Source: CAVVFX01 sp963747535
GTDB lineage: Bacteria; Acidobacteriota; Terriglobia; Bryobacterales; Bryobacteraceae
Direction: 5' to 3'
Length of the DNA stretch: 64,000 bases
Assembly: GCA_963747535.1 (NCBI GenBank)
Contig: CAVVFX010000008.1
Coordinates: 248,001 to 312,000, forward strand
Shown here in pieces: positions 16,850 through 26,504 of this stretch (positions within the stretch are counted from its first letter, which is position 1; the number at the start of each line of letters is the position of its first letter). The translations under genes and the position numbers were made by a program. Below the pieces are notes generated by a model. That model was not told the DNA's origin, did no database searches, and was given only the letters and a program-made list of their open reading frames with translations.

Positions 16850-18708
16850 CGGAGGCTGGCCACCACCAGGCGAATTTCATCATAGGTGTGGTCCTTCGGC
16901 AACGCATCCTTGATCGGCCTGAGGCGCTCAAAACCGATTTCCAGGGCTACCCGCCTGATCTCGTCCACGCGATCCGGATCTACCCACGCAGGCTGTAACT
17001 CGATCATCCCGGTCTCGATGAGCACCGACACACGTTCGACGATGGTCGAAACGTGCCGGCTCTCCAGACCGGCGATCTCTTGAATCGACTTGCCCTCGCG
17101 CAGAAGCTCGAGAGTCCGGATGGACGGAGTAACTTTGCGCTCAGACTCGTCCGGTGTGACGCGCGGCGCCGCGCGGCGGCCTGCATCAAATGCTTTGAGC
17201 AGGGCGAGCAGATCCTCACCGTACAACTCGGCCTTCTTTGCACCGATGCCGAAGACGTCTAAGAGTGCTTCCGCAGTGCGAGGCCTTCGGCAACACAGAT
17301 CGGTTAGCGACGCGTCGTTGAGAATAACAAATGCCGGTACCGAGTTGCGGCGCGCAACTTCGATGCGCCATTCGGCGAGAAGCGCGAAAAGCTCGGGATC
17401 GGCGGCGGGTTTTTCAGGAGCAGGTGTCTGATTTTCGTGTGCCGCCGAAACCTTCCCGCGCCTGGACGCGTCGGACGTCATCCACTCCGGCGCATCGGTA
17501 CAGACATCGCACATCCCGCAGGTGGTCCACTTCGGTGTTTCTCCGAAGTGCAGACAGATTTGTCGATGACGGCACTGCGGGGCGTCGACAAACCGGCGCA
17601 TCGTGTGATAAGCCTGCCAGGATCGTTCCCGCTCCCGCGGATCGCGCATCTCGTCGATGAAATAAGCGAGCAGCCCTGCGTCCCTTTTTTGCCACAGGAG
17701 AGCGCAATCGGCGGGTTGGCCATCACGCCCTCCGCGTCCGGCTTCCTGATAATACTGCTCCAGCGATTTTGGCAGCGACAGGTGGATCACGGCGCGCACG
17801 TTGGGCTTGTTGATGCCCATGCCAAACGCGATGGTCCCCACCAGCACGGAAGCCTCGTCCGAAACCCAAAGCTCCTGGTTCCGCTTGCGGGATGGATTAT
17901 CCATTTTGCCGTGGTAGCCGACCGCCGGGATGCCGCGTTCATTGAGGAAATCGACGGTCTGCTCGACGCGCACAATCGTCGGCGCATAAACGATCACGCT
18001 CGATCCCGCGTGCGCCATGACTGCACGCAACAGCATGGGCTCCTGGGTGCTTTCGTCGACCTCGCGTACCAGATAGCGCAGGTTGGGACGATCGAAGCTG
18101 AGGATGAACTTGCCCGGGTCCCGCAACTGGAGTTGCGCGAGAATATCATGACGGACGCGTTGCGTGGCGCTGGCTGTAAATGCCGCGACCGGATGATCAG
18201 GGAACTGCTCCCGCAAGCGGCTGAGCATGCGGTATTCGGGCCGGAACTCGTGCCCCCACTCCGAGATGCAATGAGCTTCGTCGATGGCGAAGAACGAGAT
18301 GGGAAGGCGCGCGAGCCAACTGAAAGTGTCGGGCCGCGCCAGGCGTTCAGGCGAGAGATAGAGCAGCCGGAATGCTCCTCGAGCGGCTTCGGCCATGACG
18401 CGCGATTGGTCGCCGGCACTCAACGTGCTGTTGAGAACGGCCGCTGGAATGCCCATCTGCGCGAGCTGTGCAGCCTGATCGTGCATCAGCGCGATGAGCG
18501 GAGAAACTACCACGGCCGTGCCTCCGAAGAGGATCGCCGGCAGTTGGTAGCACAGCGACTTGCCCCCGCCGGTCGGCATGATCACCGCTACATCGCGCCC
18601 CGCGAGAATGCTGCGAATGACGCGCTCCTGTTGCGGACGGAAGGAGTCATAACCCCAATATTGGCGGAGGGTTGAATGGAGATCGGCGTTACCAGTCGAT
18701 TCGGTCAA
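16819..18708 (-). CDS. recQ: ATP-dependent DNA helicase RecQ
   Basis: A 629-residue superfamily-2 3'-5' helicase. Walker A MPTGGGKS at residues 44-51, DEAH box at 143-146, the QEAGRGGRDG motif VI, and a zinc-binding RQC part with the cysteines of ICLHFGE and CGMCDVC. An HRDC domain follows (from about residue 440), then a C-terminal helix-turn-helix (RecQ HTH_40-like) region containing GKSIQEIAGLESRHVSTI. It unwinds DNA at stalled forks and in recombination repair. Full length for the family with all motifs present. Confidence 0.95.
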   Translation of the reverse strand: MTESTGNADLHSTLRQYWGYDSFRPQQERVIRSILAGRDVAVIMPTGGGKSLCYQLPAILFGGTAVVVSPLIALMHDQAAQLAQMGIPAAVLNSTLSAGDQSRVMAEAARGAFRLLYLSPERLARPDTFSWLARLPISFFAIDEAHCISEWGHEFRPEYRMLSRLREQFPDHPVAAFTASATQRVRHDILAQLQLRDPGKFILSFDRPNLRYLVREVDESTQEPMLLRAVMAHAGSSVIVYAPTIVRVEQTVDFLNERGIPAVGYHGKMDNPSRKRNQELWVSDEASVLVGTIAFGMGINKPNVRAVIHLSLPKSLEQYYQEAGRGGRDGQPADCALLWQKRDAGLLAYFIDEMRDPRERERSWQAYHTMRRFVDAPQCRHRQICLHFGETPKWTTCGMCDVCTDAPEWMTSDASRRGKVSAAHENQTPAPEKPAADPELFALLAEWRIEVARRNSVPAFVILNDASLTDLCCRRPRTAEALLDVFGIGAKKAELYGEDLLALLKAFDAGRRAAPRVTPDESERKVTPSIRTLELLREGKSIQEIAGLESRHVSTIVERVSVLIETGMIELQPAWVDPDRVDEIRRVALEIGFERLRPIKDALPKDHTYDEIRLVVASLRQGCAAPAGH

Positions 18709-19034
18709 TTTCCTATCTTACCCTCCGAGGCAAACCAAAGGCCTACTCCACTACTACAATCGGAATCCTCACGGCCCGCGAAGAATTCCGTGGAGTCGGC
18801 TCTCTGCCTTGCCGTAGGGCAGACCATCGTTTTTTGTGGTCTGCCCGGCTGCGGAGCAGCCGTTTTTGCGGCTTGCCGCTATACGGAGTAGGCGTTCTCG
18901 CCTGCTCTCTTTCCAGCCTGTCCACAAAGAAGGTGTCCGGGGAACCGGAAATTTCTCTAGATTATCCCTCAGCCCTCAAAAGTTCGAGCACCGAACTTTT
19001 GACCCTCTGAATCCCATATACTCGCAATAGAGGC
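18709..19034. other. intergenic region between recQ and the fusion-protein gene
   Basis: A divergent promoter region. It contains one REP-like repeat (listed separately) and a TATACT sequence about 14 bp before the ATG at 19035 that could be a -10 box. No gene seen. Confidence 0.5.
18812..18862 (+). repeat. REP-like repeat, copy A
   Basis: Two-hairpin unit: GGCAGACCA / TGGTCTGCC with the loop TCGTTTTTTG (18818-18845), then CGGCTGCGGAGCAGCCG (18846-18862). This is the reference copy of a family found eight times in the window, always between genes. Confidence 0.85.
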
Positions 19035-22000
19035 ATGAGAATCCGCCGTTTTACATTCGTGACGCTCGCAGCGTCACTAGTTGCGTTAAGCGCAAGCGCT
19101 CCCTATTCCGTTGAAGCGGTAATGGCGAAATCCGGAGACATTCGCACCGGCACGGTTCCGCTACCCAACCTCGCGGCAGGACGCAGCTACTCATTGCTCT
19201 TCTCGATCGCGTCTCCCGCGTCTTTCTCACCCGATGCGCGCCTCGAAGTCACCGTCGCCGTGGGGAACCGCGTGCTGCTCTCCAAGACCCTCCACGCCGG
19301 CGATCCCGACTTCTATGCTCCGTTCCATCTCTCGCAGGCAGCCGCCCCGGAGCTGCGTCTCGCCCCCATCGGACTCACCGGGCACTACACCCTGCAAGTC
19401 AACCGCCTGCCCGAATCCGCGTCGCTGAAGCAGGGCGGAAATCACTCCTGGCAGGACGCCTCGCCGATGGTCCTGGGACAGACGGTGTTCGCATCCGCCG
19501 ACGAGGAGGAGTACCTCCCAATCGACGGCACGCCGCGCAAGGACACCGTCAATACTGCGGCGGGCGAAGACTGGTATCGCTTCACCTTCGATTCCACCAA
19601 ACCCGAACTGATTTTCTTCCAGCTTGAATTGACCGATCGCGATGACGTGCCGGTGGATGTCTCCGTCTATCGCGTACTCAACAACCAGCCAGTGGAGTTT
19701 ACCGATGGGCAGGATCCCGTCAGCGGTCCGCATGAAGTGCAGGCGCTCCCCGGCAACAAGTTTACGCCCCGCGTGCTGCGGGAACGCGGCGACTATTACG
19801 TTCGCGTACACGCCAACCATCCCGAGTACAAACTGCGCACCCGCGTGTATCCGGCGCCCCCTTACGATGATCCGCGGCAGGCCATCCGCACCGCCGCGGA
19901 CTACATCCTCGGGGCCGGCGATTCCTGGTTCGCCAACACGCCGCGACGCGGAGGTGTGGTCAACCGCATAGAAAGCACTCATCAGGAGACTTCGCTCTGC
20001 GTCGGCTGTCACCCCAGCCATTTCTCGCAACGCGCGGCGCTCTACGCGGCGGTCAATGGCTATCCCGTTCATCAGCGGCAGCAGCTGCAATTCCTGAGCG
20101 AACGCTTCTACAATAATCCGCGGCCGTTTTATGGCTTCGAAAAAGAGGGAGCGGTGTGGGCCCGTGTGATCTCCGCCCCGGCCAATGTTCTCAGCCGCAT
20201 GTCGCTCATCACGAGTCTGTTCGAAACCCAGATTTCGCGTGAACCGCGCCAGTCTTATCACGAAGGGATCGCGAAATATCTCGACCTTTACTACGCAGGA
20301 CGCACTCAGCTTCCGCCTGACGAGACGAATGGGAACACGCCGCTCGTCAGTACATTCGAAGTCGCCTGGTACTCCTGGAAAACGACTCATGATGCGCGGC
20401 TGCCGGACCAGATCGCGGCCGCACCGGTCAAGAACATGATCGACCTCTGCTACCAGACCCAGGCGCTCGCTGATATCGATCGCGCCAAATACGGGGATCA
20501 GATCGCCAAAAACGCCGAGCGCATTCTGTCGTTGCAGCGCCCCGATGGCCAGTGGTCCATGAAGTTCGAAGCCGATCAGCCGGAGGTCGAGTTCCAGACC
20601 GGACACGCGCTATGGGCTCTCGCCGCCGCCGGCACGCCGCGCGACAACCCGCAGGTAAAAAAGGCCATCGATTACCTGATGGGCCGCCAGCAGGCCTTTG
20701 GCGGTTGGATGGATCCGCTGCAATCGTTCGAAAACTTCAAGACGCCGTTTCGCGAGACGCAGTTTGCCATCCTCGCGCTCAGCACGTATTACCCGCAGGA
20801 GACGCATCAGGGATGGAATTCGCCGGTAATCGATTCCCTCCAAGGCGATACGGTCGCACTGCTCAATGGGCTCGACAACGTTTGGGACCAGCCTTCCGCG
20901 CCCGTCGTCGTACAGATTGAAGCTGCCACGCGTTCCAACGAGGTTCTCGTTCGGCAGGCTGCGGCCGAAGCCCTGGGACGGCTCGCTCTGCCCTCTTCAC
21001 TGCCCATCTTGACGCCGCTGCTCGGCGACCCGAGCAAGCTAGTCCAGCGCACCACCGCATGGGCGCTGCGCGAGATCTACAGCCGGCGCGTCGATGTGCC
21101 GTCGGCCCCGCTGTTGTCCGCTTTGAACGCGAAGGACGACCGCACCCGCTGGGCGGCTACGCGCGTCTTTGCGCATCACTTCTCCGAGCTGGCGAAAAAC
21201 CCGGAATTCATCGCCGCGCTGGAATCCCGTACCGCCGACCCGGTAATCGCCACCCGTCTCAACGCCGTTCGCGGACTCTGGCAAGCCTGGTTCTGGAACG
21301 GCGATCCGGCCACGCGCAGCCGCATTGAAGATACGATCCTAGCCGCGCTCGCGAAGCCGCAGCATCCGTGGATTGAATCCAACCTTCATGCCGCGGTCTA
21401 CAACCTGGCCGACGAAAATATCCGCTACCTGTACAACAACTGGGTCCCGCTCATGGCCCGGGACGAAGATCGCGAGCGTGCTATTCAAGGCCGCCTGACT
21501 ATCGAATCCCGACTGGCGGAGAAGTTCTCCGTCATCCTCGAGAAAGGCAGCGACGCGCAGAAGAAGCAACTTCTCGCCGCCTTGACAGAATTTCCGCAGC
21601 GTCGCGGCGATGTCTATGACCTGGACGCCGACCTCGCCAAACCGGCGCCATTGGTCTATAGCCGGATTGGCAACGACATTGAGCAGATCGTATTCTTCGG
21701 ATCGAGCGCCGAGCGGTTCGCCCGTGCACTCGCGCCGCTGCTCGATTCGACCGATCCTGAAACGCGGAAGCTGGCGCAGCATGCCGCGTTGCTCGTACGC
21801 GAAGCCCCCTTCCCCGCAGTGAACAAAGTCGCCGGAGAGCGTGGCGCTGCGATCGAGACCATCTCCCGGCAGATCGACAGTTCGCCCGATGCCGTCGAAG
21901 TGGCGCGCGCCTTCCATCCGCCGGCTCCGAGAGGTGCGGCCCGTGCCGCGGCCGCAGCGCAACACCGCGAATTGAAGTTGGACCGCGCCTATTTCGACGC

Positions 22001-22286
22001 CAATGTGAAGCCCATTCTCCACGCCAAAGGCAAAGACGGTTACGCCTGTGTCGACTGCCACGCCACCCATACGCTATTCAACGCCACGTGGTCGACCATC
22101 GCCAATGTAGTGAACGTCGCGCACCCGGAAGACAGCCTGGTTCTGCGCAAGCCCATCTCGACGTCGGAGACGGAAGGCGTGGTCGGCTCTTCAAAACTGG
22201 CGCATGGCGGCGGCCAGCGCTGGGCCAAAGACTCCCCCGAATACCAGACCATCCTGAAATGGATTGAAGGCGCCAAACAAGACTGA
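19035..22286 (+). CDS. large exported protein: toroid repeats, HEAT repeats and two haem motifs
   Basis: A 1083-residue protein with a signal peptide (residues 1-22). An N-terminal beta-rich region contains a PPC-like segment (GEDWYRFTFDS). A haem c motif CVGCH lies at residues 322-326. Residues about 490-580 look like prenyltransferase/terpene-cyclase alpha-alpha toroid repeats (LQRPDGQWSMKF, GRQQAFGGWMDP). HEAT repeats follow (about 630-770), and a C-terminal planctomycete-type cytochrome domain has CVDCH at 1005-1009 and ends HGGGQRWAKDSPEYQTILKWI. Predicted periplasmic electron-transfer or scaffold protein. No catalytic residues of a cyclase are evident, so the toroid may be structural. 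It stands alone between recQ and a membrane protein gene. Confidence 0.8.
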   Translation: MRIRRFTFVTLAASLVALSASAPYSVEAVMAKSGDIRTGTVPLPNLAAGRSYSLLFSIASPASFSPDARLEVTVAVGNRVLLSKTLHAGDPDFYAPFHLSQAAAPELRLAPIGLTGHYTLQVNRLPESASLKQGGNHSWQDASPMVLGQTVFASADEEEYLPIDGTPRKDTVNTAAGEDWYRFTFDSTKPELIFFQLELTDRDDVPVDVSVYRVLNNQPVEFTDGQDPVSGPHEVQALPGNKFTPRVLRERGDYYVRVHANHPEYKLRTRVYPAPPYDDPRQAIRTAADYILGAGDSWFANTPRRGGVVNRIESTHQETSLCVGCHPSHFSQRAALYAAVNGYPVHQRQQLQFLSERFYNNPRPFYGFEKEGAVWARVISAPANVLSRMSLITSLFETQISREPRQSYHEGIAKYLDLYYAGRTQLPPDETNGNTPLVSTFEVAWYSWKTTHDARLPDQIAAAPVKNMIDLCYQTQALADIDRAKYGDQIAKNAERILSLQRPDGQWSMKFEADQPEVEFQTGHALWALAAAGTPRDNPQVKKAIDYLMGRQQAFGGWMDPLQSFENFKTPFRETQFAILALSTYYPQETHQGWNSPVIDSLQGDTVALLNGLDNVWDQPSAPVVVQIEAATRSNEVLVRQAAAEALGRLALPSSLPILTPLLGDPSKLVQRTTAWALREIYSRRVDVPSAPLLSALNAKDDRTRWAATRVFAHHFSELAKNPEFIAALESRTADPVIATRLNAVRGLWQAWFWNGDPATRSRIEDTILAALAKPQHPWIESNLHAAVYNLADENIRYLYNNWVPLMARDEDRERAIQGRLTIESRLAEKFSVILEKGSDAQKKQLLAALTEFPQRRGDVYDLDADLAKPAPLVYSRIGNDIEQIVFFGSSAERFARALAPLLDSTDPETRKLAQHAALLVREAPFPAVNKVAGERGAAIETISRQIDSSPDAVEVARAFHPPAPRGAARAAAAAQHRELKLDRAYFDANVKPILHAKGKDGYACVDCHATHTLFNATWSTIANVVNVAHPEDSLVLRKPISTSETEGVVGSSKLAHGGGQRWAKDSPEYQTILKWIEGAKQD

Positions 22287-22287
22287 C

Positions 22288-22440
22288 TTGATTTTTCTGA
22301 GCCGCGCGCGTCAGAAGGTGAGAAAAAATCAAAGGCCGCAGGCGAAAGCACCTGCGCCACCACTGCCAGTCCCGTGTTGCCAACGGTGGAGCAGGCGGTT
22401 TCGCCTGTCTCGGCCGTTTGCGGCCGATTTTTCTCAGCTT
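22288..22440. repeat. nested inverted repeats after the fusion-protein gene
   Basis: Immediately after the stop codon, TTGATTTTTCT (22288-22298) pairs with AGAAAAAATCAA (22321-22332). The segment 22318-22360, containing GGCCGCAGGCGAAAGCACCTGC, is matched in imperfect inverted order by 22396-22437, containing GCAGGCGGTTTCGCCTG and CGGCCGATTTTTCTCAGC. The whole could fold into a long branched hairpin. It could be a terminator, a MITE-like element or both. Confidence 0.6.
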
Positions 22441-22519
22441 CTCAGCAAGCGGTCTGCTGAATTTTGCAAGTACCTCTCCTATCACCCGCGGAGTCCTATA
22501 ATACTCGTTTGCCGGTGTA

Positions 22520-24304
22520 ATGCCCAACCTCTTTCAATCCTTCCTGCCGTTGCACAATCCCCTCGGATTCGGGGCAGTCGATTTTCTCGAATTATTCCTG
22601 GCGATGGCGCTCGCCATTCTGGTGCTGCTCTGGCGCCCCTGGATCGAGCCCTATGGCCGGCGCCTCGCACAAAAGACCGTGTGGAGTATGGTGTTGCTCG
22701 CCATCCTGCCGGTCGCGCTCCGGCTGCTATTGCTGCCAAATCATCGCGTTCCTTTGCCGGACATCTACGACGAATTCGGCCACCTCTTCGTTGCCGACAC
22801 CCTGCGGCATTTTCGTCTCGCCAATCCCGCTTATCCGCTGCCTCAGTTCTTCGAGACATTCTTCACGCTGCAGCAGCCCACCTACAGTTCGATTTACCCG
22901 CTCGGCCAGGGACTCATGCTGGCGATCGGACGCGCCATCTTCGGCCTTCCCTGGGCTGGCGTGCTGCTTTCCACCGCGTCTTTCTGCGCGTTGTGCTACT
23001 GGATGTTGCGTGCCTGGGTGAGCCCGGCGTGGGCGCTCGCCGGAGGGATGCTGGCCGTCTTCGAATTCGGACCACTGAGTCCGTGGATGAACGATTATTG
23101 GGGCGGCGCGTTCGGAGCCGCGGCCGGATGCCTGGTATTCGGCGCGCTTCCCCGGCTGATCGAAACCCCTCGCAGGAGGTACGCCGCGGCGCTTGGTGCA
23201 GGACTGGCGCTCAATATTCTCATCCGGCCGTTTGAATCGATCTTCCTTTTTCTTTGCGTGGCATTGTTTTTTGTGCCGCTCTTGCGGCAGCGGGCGCCAA
23301 TGAAAATTCTGGCGCGGCGAGCCGCTCCCCTCGTGGCCGCCGCCGTAGTATTGGCTCTCGGCATCACTCTGCTCCAGAACCACAGCGTCACCGGCAGTTG
23401 GACCACGCTCCCGTATCAACTCAGCCAGTATCAATACGGCGTGCCGGCTGCCCTGACCTTCCAGACCAATCCGACCCCTCACCTGGAACTGACTCCACAA
23501 CAGGAACTCGGCTACAAATCGCAACTGGCATTCCGCTCGAATGCTCCGGAGACGTTGGGCAGTTATCTCGAACGGCTGAAATATCGCGTCCGCTACTACC
23601 GTTTCTTTTTCCTTCCGCCGCTCTACCTGGCGATTCTGGCGTTTATTCCGGCCATGCGCCAGTGGCGCTTCTTATGGGTCGGGATCACATTGCTGGCTTT
23701 CGCGCTGGGGACGAATTTCTTCCCTGCGTTTCAGCTGCACTACCTGGCCGCGGTGACCTGCCTCTTTGTCCTGGTCAGCGTTCAGGGATTGCGACAGTTC
23801 CACCGGCTGAATCCGGATGCCGCCCGGATACTCCTGTTCCTCTGCATCGCGCATTTCACCTTCTGGTATGGCATGCACATTCTCGACAATGAAGATTTCT
23901 CTTTAGCGGCGCGATCCTACGAGACCTGGGACGCGATCAACCATCGGAATCCGGAACGCCGCATTCTGGTCAACCAACAACTCGCGAAGATTCCGGGCCA
24001 GGTGCTGGTATTCGTCCGCTACTGGCCGCAGCACATTTTTCAGGACGAGTGGGTATATAACGCAGCGGACATCGATCGCGCCCGCGTGGTTTGGGCGCGC
24101 GATCTGGGCGATGCGGAGAACCACAAGCTGCAGCAATATTATCCCGGCCGCACCGTGTGGCTGCTGGAACCCGACGCCAGTCCGCCGAAACTCAAGCCGT
24201 ACCAGGAAGCGAAGCCGCCACAGGTCACGCAAGCTCCGGCCCAGCCCAAGCCGGTGAATAAAGGAACCCAGCCCAACCTGATGTTCGAGAACGTGCCGCG
24301 CTGA
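22520..24304 (+). CDS. polytopic membrane protein, GT-C glycosyltransferase-like
   Basis: A 594-residue protein with about 10-12 predicted transmembrane segments and a soluble C-terminal tail. The first extracytoplasmic loop has an acidic pair in PDIYDEFGHLFVADTL, as in GT-C enzymes that use lipid-linked sugars (ArnT/PMT-like), followed by QPTYSSIYPLGQGLML. The proline-rich end (KPPQVTQAPAQPKP) is probably a flexible tail. No specific donor or acceptor can be named. TATAAT at about 22498 lies upstream, with a long leader to the ATG. The call as a glycosyltransferase rests on fold-level resemblance. Confidence 0.65.
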   Translation: MPNLFQSFLPLHNPLGFGAVDFLELFLAMALAILVLLWRPWIEPYGRRLAQKTVWSMVLLAILPVALRLLLLPNHRVPLPDIYDEFGHLFVADTLRHFRLANPAYPLPQFFETFFTLQQPTYSSIYPLGQGLMLAIGRAIFGLPWAGVLLSTASFCALCYWMLRAWVSPAWALAGGMLAVFEFGPLSPWMNDYWGGAFGAAAGCLVFGALPRLIETPRRRYAAALGAGLALNILIRPFESIFLFLCVALFFVPLLRQRAPMKILARRAAPLVAAAVVLALGITLLQNHSVTGSWTTLPYQLSQYQYGVPAALTFQTNPTPHLELTPQQELGYKSQLAFRSNAPETLGSYLERLKYRVRYYRFFFLPPLYLAILAFIPAMRQWRFLWVGITLLAFALGTNFFPAFQLHYLAAVTCLFVLVSVQGLRQFHRLNPDAARILLFLCIAHFTFWYGMHILDNEDFSLAARSYETWDAINHRNPERRILVNQQLAKIPGQVLVFVRYWPQHIFQDEWVYNAADIDRARVVWARDLGDAENHKLQQYYPGRTVWLLEPDASPPKLKPYQEAKPPQVTQAPAQPKPVNKGTQPNLMFENVPR

Positions 24305-24308
24305 ATTC

Positions 24309-24357
24309 CGTGGGGCAGACCATCGTTTTATGTGGTCTGCCGGCTGCGGAGCAGCCT
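24309..24357 (+). repeat. REP-like repeat, copy B
   Basis: GGCAGACCA (24314-24322) pairs with TGGTCTGCC (24333-24341), and the second hairpin GGCTGCGGAGCAGCC follows, then TTTTT. It lies just after the stop of the GT-C-like gene and could act as its terminator. Confidence 0.85.
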
Positions 24358-24403
24358 TTTTCCGGCGGCTGCCCGCGTTCGTAGTACATTCATTGAAGCA
24401 TCT

Positions 24404-25537
24404 ATGAAAACAGTTCGCATAGCCATGAATGGCGTTACCGGCCGCATGGGCACCAACCAGCACCTGGTCCGATCGATTCTCGCGATCCGCGAGCAGGGCG
24501 GCGTCGCCCTCAGCACCGGCGAGAAAGTGATGCCGGTACCGATCCTTCTGGGCCGCAACGAGGAGAAGTTGGAGGCGATGGCCCGGCAGTACGGCGTGGA
24601 GCACTGGAGCACCGAGATCGACAACGTCCTGAGGGACCCCGAAGTGGAAGTTTACTTCGATGCCCAGTTGACGCAACTGCGCGCGAAATGGGTCGAACGA
24701 GCCATCCACGCCGGCAAGAATGTCTATTGCGAGAAGCCGCTCGCGCCCGATTCGAAGACCGCGTTCGCCCTCGCTGAACTGGCTGCTAAATCCGGCCTGA
24801 AGTGCGGCATTGTGCAGGACAAGCTATTCCTGCCCGGACTGCGTAAGCTCAAACAGGTGATCGACAGCGGCTTCCTCGGCCGGATCTTTTCCGTACGCGG
24901 TGAGTTTGGCTACTGGGTTTTCGAAGGCGACCTTCAACCACCGCAGCGTCCGTCGTGGAACTATCGCAAGGAAGACGGCGGCGGCATGATCCTCGACATG
25001 TTCGCGCACTGGCAGTATGTCTTCGAAGGCGTGATTGCGCCGGTGACCGCGCTGTCCTGCCGCGGCGTAACCAATATTCCCAAGCGAGTCGACGAAACCG
25101 GCAAATGGTACGACTGCACCGCCGATGATGCAGCCTACGCCATTCTGGAACTGGAAGGCGGCATCGTCGCTTCCATGAACTCTTCATGGAATGTGCGCGT
25201 GGACCGCGACGAACTGCTCCAGATTCAGGTGGACGGCACTCATGGGACAGCCGTGGCCGGGCTGCGCGAATGCAAGATCCAGCATAAATCGGCCACGCCG
25301 CGAGCCGTCTGGAATCCCGACATCCCGTCGCCTATCAATTTCCGCGACTACTGGCAGGTGGTGCCCGACGCCATGGTCTACGACAACGCGTTCAAGGTGC
25401 AGTGGGAGTCGTATCTGCGCCACCTCGTCGAAGGCACTCCTTTCCCGCACGACCTGCTGGCCGGCGCGCGCGGCGTACAGCTGTCCGAAGTCGCCATCGA
25501 GTCGTGGAAAAAGCGCTGCTGGGTTGAGGTACCGTAG
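24404..25537 (+). CDS. Gfo/Idh/MocA family oxidoreductase
   Basis: About 377 residues. N-terminal Rossmann fold (RIAMNGVTGRMG) and the family signature NVYCEKPLAPDSKTA near residue 109, with the catalytic Lys in EKP. A large C-terminal alpha/beta domain follows (HWQYVFEGV, DDAAYAILELEGG). NAD(P)-dependent oxidation or reduction of a sugar or sugar derivative. Start at 24404, where the Rossmann motif begins. It is followed after 2 bp by a sugar epimerase gene, so the two form an operon for catabolism of an unidentified sugar. Confidence 0.85.
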   Translation: MKTVRIAMNGVTGRMGTNQHLVRSILAIREQGGVALSTGEKVMPVPILLGRNEEKLEAMARQYGVEHWSTEIDNVLRDPEVEVYFDAQLTQLRAKWVERAIHAGKNVYCEKPLAPDSKTAFALAELAAKSGLKCGIVQDKLFLPGLRKLKQVIDSGFLGRIFSVRGEFGYWVFEGDLQPPQRPSWNYRKEDGGGMILDMFAHWQYVFEGVIAPVTALSCRGVTNIPKRVDETGKWYDCTADDAAYAILELEGGIVASMNSSWNVRVDRDELLQIQVDGTHGTAVAGLRECKIQHKSATPRAVWNPDIPSPINFRDYWQVVPDAMVYDNAFKVQWESYLRHLVEGTPFPHDLLAGARGVQLSEVAIESWKKRCWVEVP

Positions 25538-25539
25538 CG

Positions 25540-26379
25540 ATGCGCTCCGCTCCCGGTAGTGCCCCCGATTTGGGATTGCTCAGTTTCAACCAGATGACGT
25601 GCGACCCGTCCAATCTGAACCAGGCCATCGAAGCCTCCGTGCGCGGCGGCTTGAACTGGATCGGCGTGTGGCGGCACAAGATCAAAGATGCTTCGCCCCA
25701 GCACTACGGCCAACAGATCCGCGACGCCGGACTGCGCGTCTCCGGCCTGTGCCGCGGCGGCATGTTCCCGGCGTTGACGGCGGAAGAACGTGAGCGCCGC
25801 ATCGACGATAACCTGCGAGCCCTTGACGAGGCCGCCGCGCTGGGCACCGACACACTCGTGATGGTCTGCGGCGGTATTCCGGAGGGCAGCCGCGATCTTG
25901 ATGGAGCGCGTCAGATGGTAGTCGATGGACTCTCCGCCATGGTGCCGCATGCTAAGGCGCGCGGCGTCAGGATCGGGATCGAGCCGCTGCATCCCATGTA
26001 CGCGGCCGAACGGTCGGTGGTCTCCACGCTGGGCCTGGCCAATGATATGGCGGACCAGGTCGGGTCGGAGCAGGTCGGCGTAGTCGTCGACGTCTATCAC
26101 GTCTGGTGGGACCCGCACGTGTACCGCGAAATTGAGCGGTCGCGCGGGCGCATCTTCGGTTTCCACGTCTGCGACTGGCTGGTGCCCACCCCGCACATGC
26201 TGATGGGTCGCGGGATGATGGGTGACGGCGTGATCGAGATTGCGCGCCTCCGCCATGCGGTCGAGGCCCAAGGCTACCACGGCCCGATCGAGTGCGAGAT
26301 CTTCAATCAGGCCGTCTGGGACGCGCCGATCGACAATATCATCGCGAGGATGAAGCAGACGTTTGTCGATTATTGCTGA
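25540..26379 (+). CDS. sugar phosphate isomerase/epimerase (TIM barrel)
   Basis: A 279-residue xylose-isomerase-like TIM barrel (AP endonuclease 2 superfamily). Metal-binding acids are plausible in IGIEPLHPMY (Glu), VVDVYHVWWD (Asp, His) and IECEIFN (Glu), with FHVCDW between them. Two bases separate it from the upstream dehydrogenase, the usual pairing of epimerase and Gfo/Idh/MocA genes in inositol or ketose catabolism. The substrate is not readable from sequence. Confidence 0.85.
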   Translation: MRSAPGSAPDLGLLSFNQMTCDPSNLNQAIEASVRGGLNWIGVWRHKIKDASPQHYGQQIRDAGLRVSGLCRGGMFPALTAEERERRIDDNLRALDEAAALGTDTLVMVCGGIPEGSRDLDGARQMVVDGLSAMVPHAKARGVRIGIEPLHPMYAAERSVVSTLGLANDMADQVGSEQVGVVVDVYHVWWDPHVYREIERSRGRIFGFHVCDWLVPTPHMLMGRGMMGDGVIEIARLRHAVEAQGYHGPIECEIFNQAVWDAPIDNIIARMKQTFVDYC

Positions 26380-26428
26380 AGGAGCCCATGGCTCACGCAC
26401 CGTTTGGAGCTTGGCCATTTTCAGCAAA

Positions 26429-26477
26429 CCGTGGCGCAGACCATCGTTTTTTGTGGTCTGCGGGCTGCGAAGCAGCA
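26429..26477 (+). repeat. REP-like repeat, copy C
   Basis: CGCAGACCA pairs with TGGTCTGCG (26435-26462), a compensated change at the stem base, followed by GGCTGCGAAGCAGC. It lies between convergent genes. The paired change supports selection for the hairpin structure. Confidence 0.8.
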
Positions 26478-26504
26478 AGGTCTGCCGTTAGCCCGTGAAC
26501 GCGA

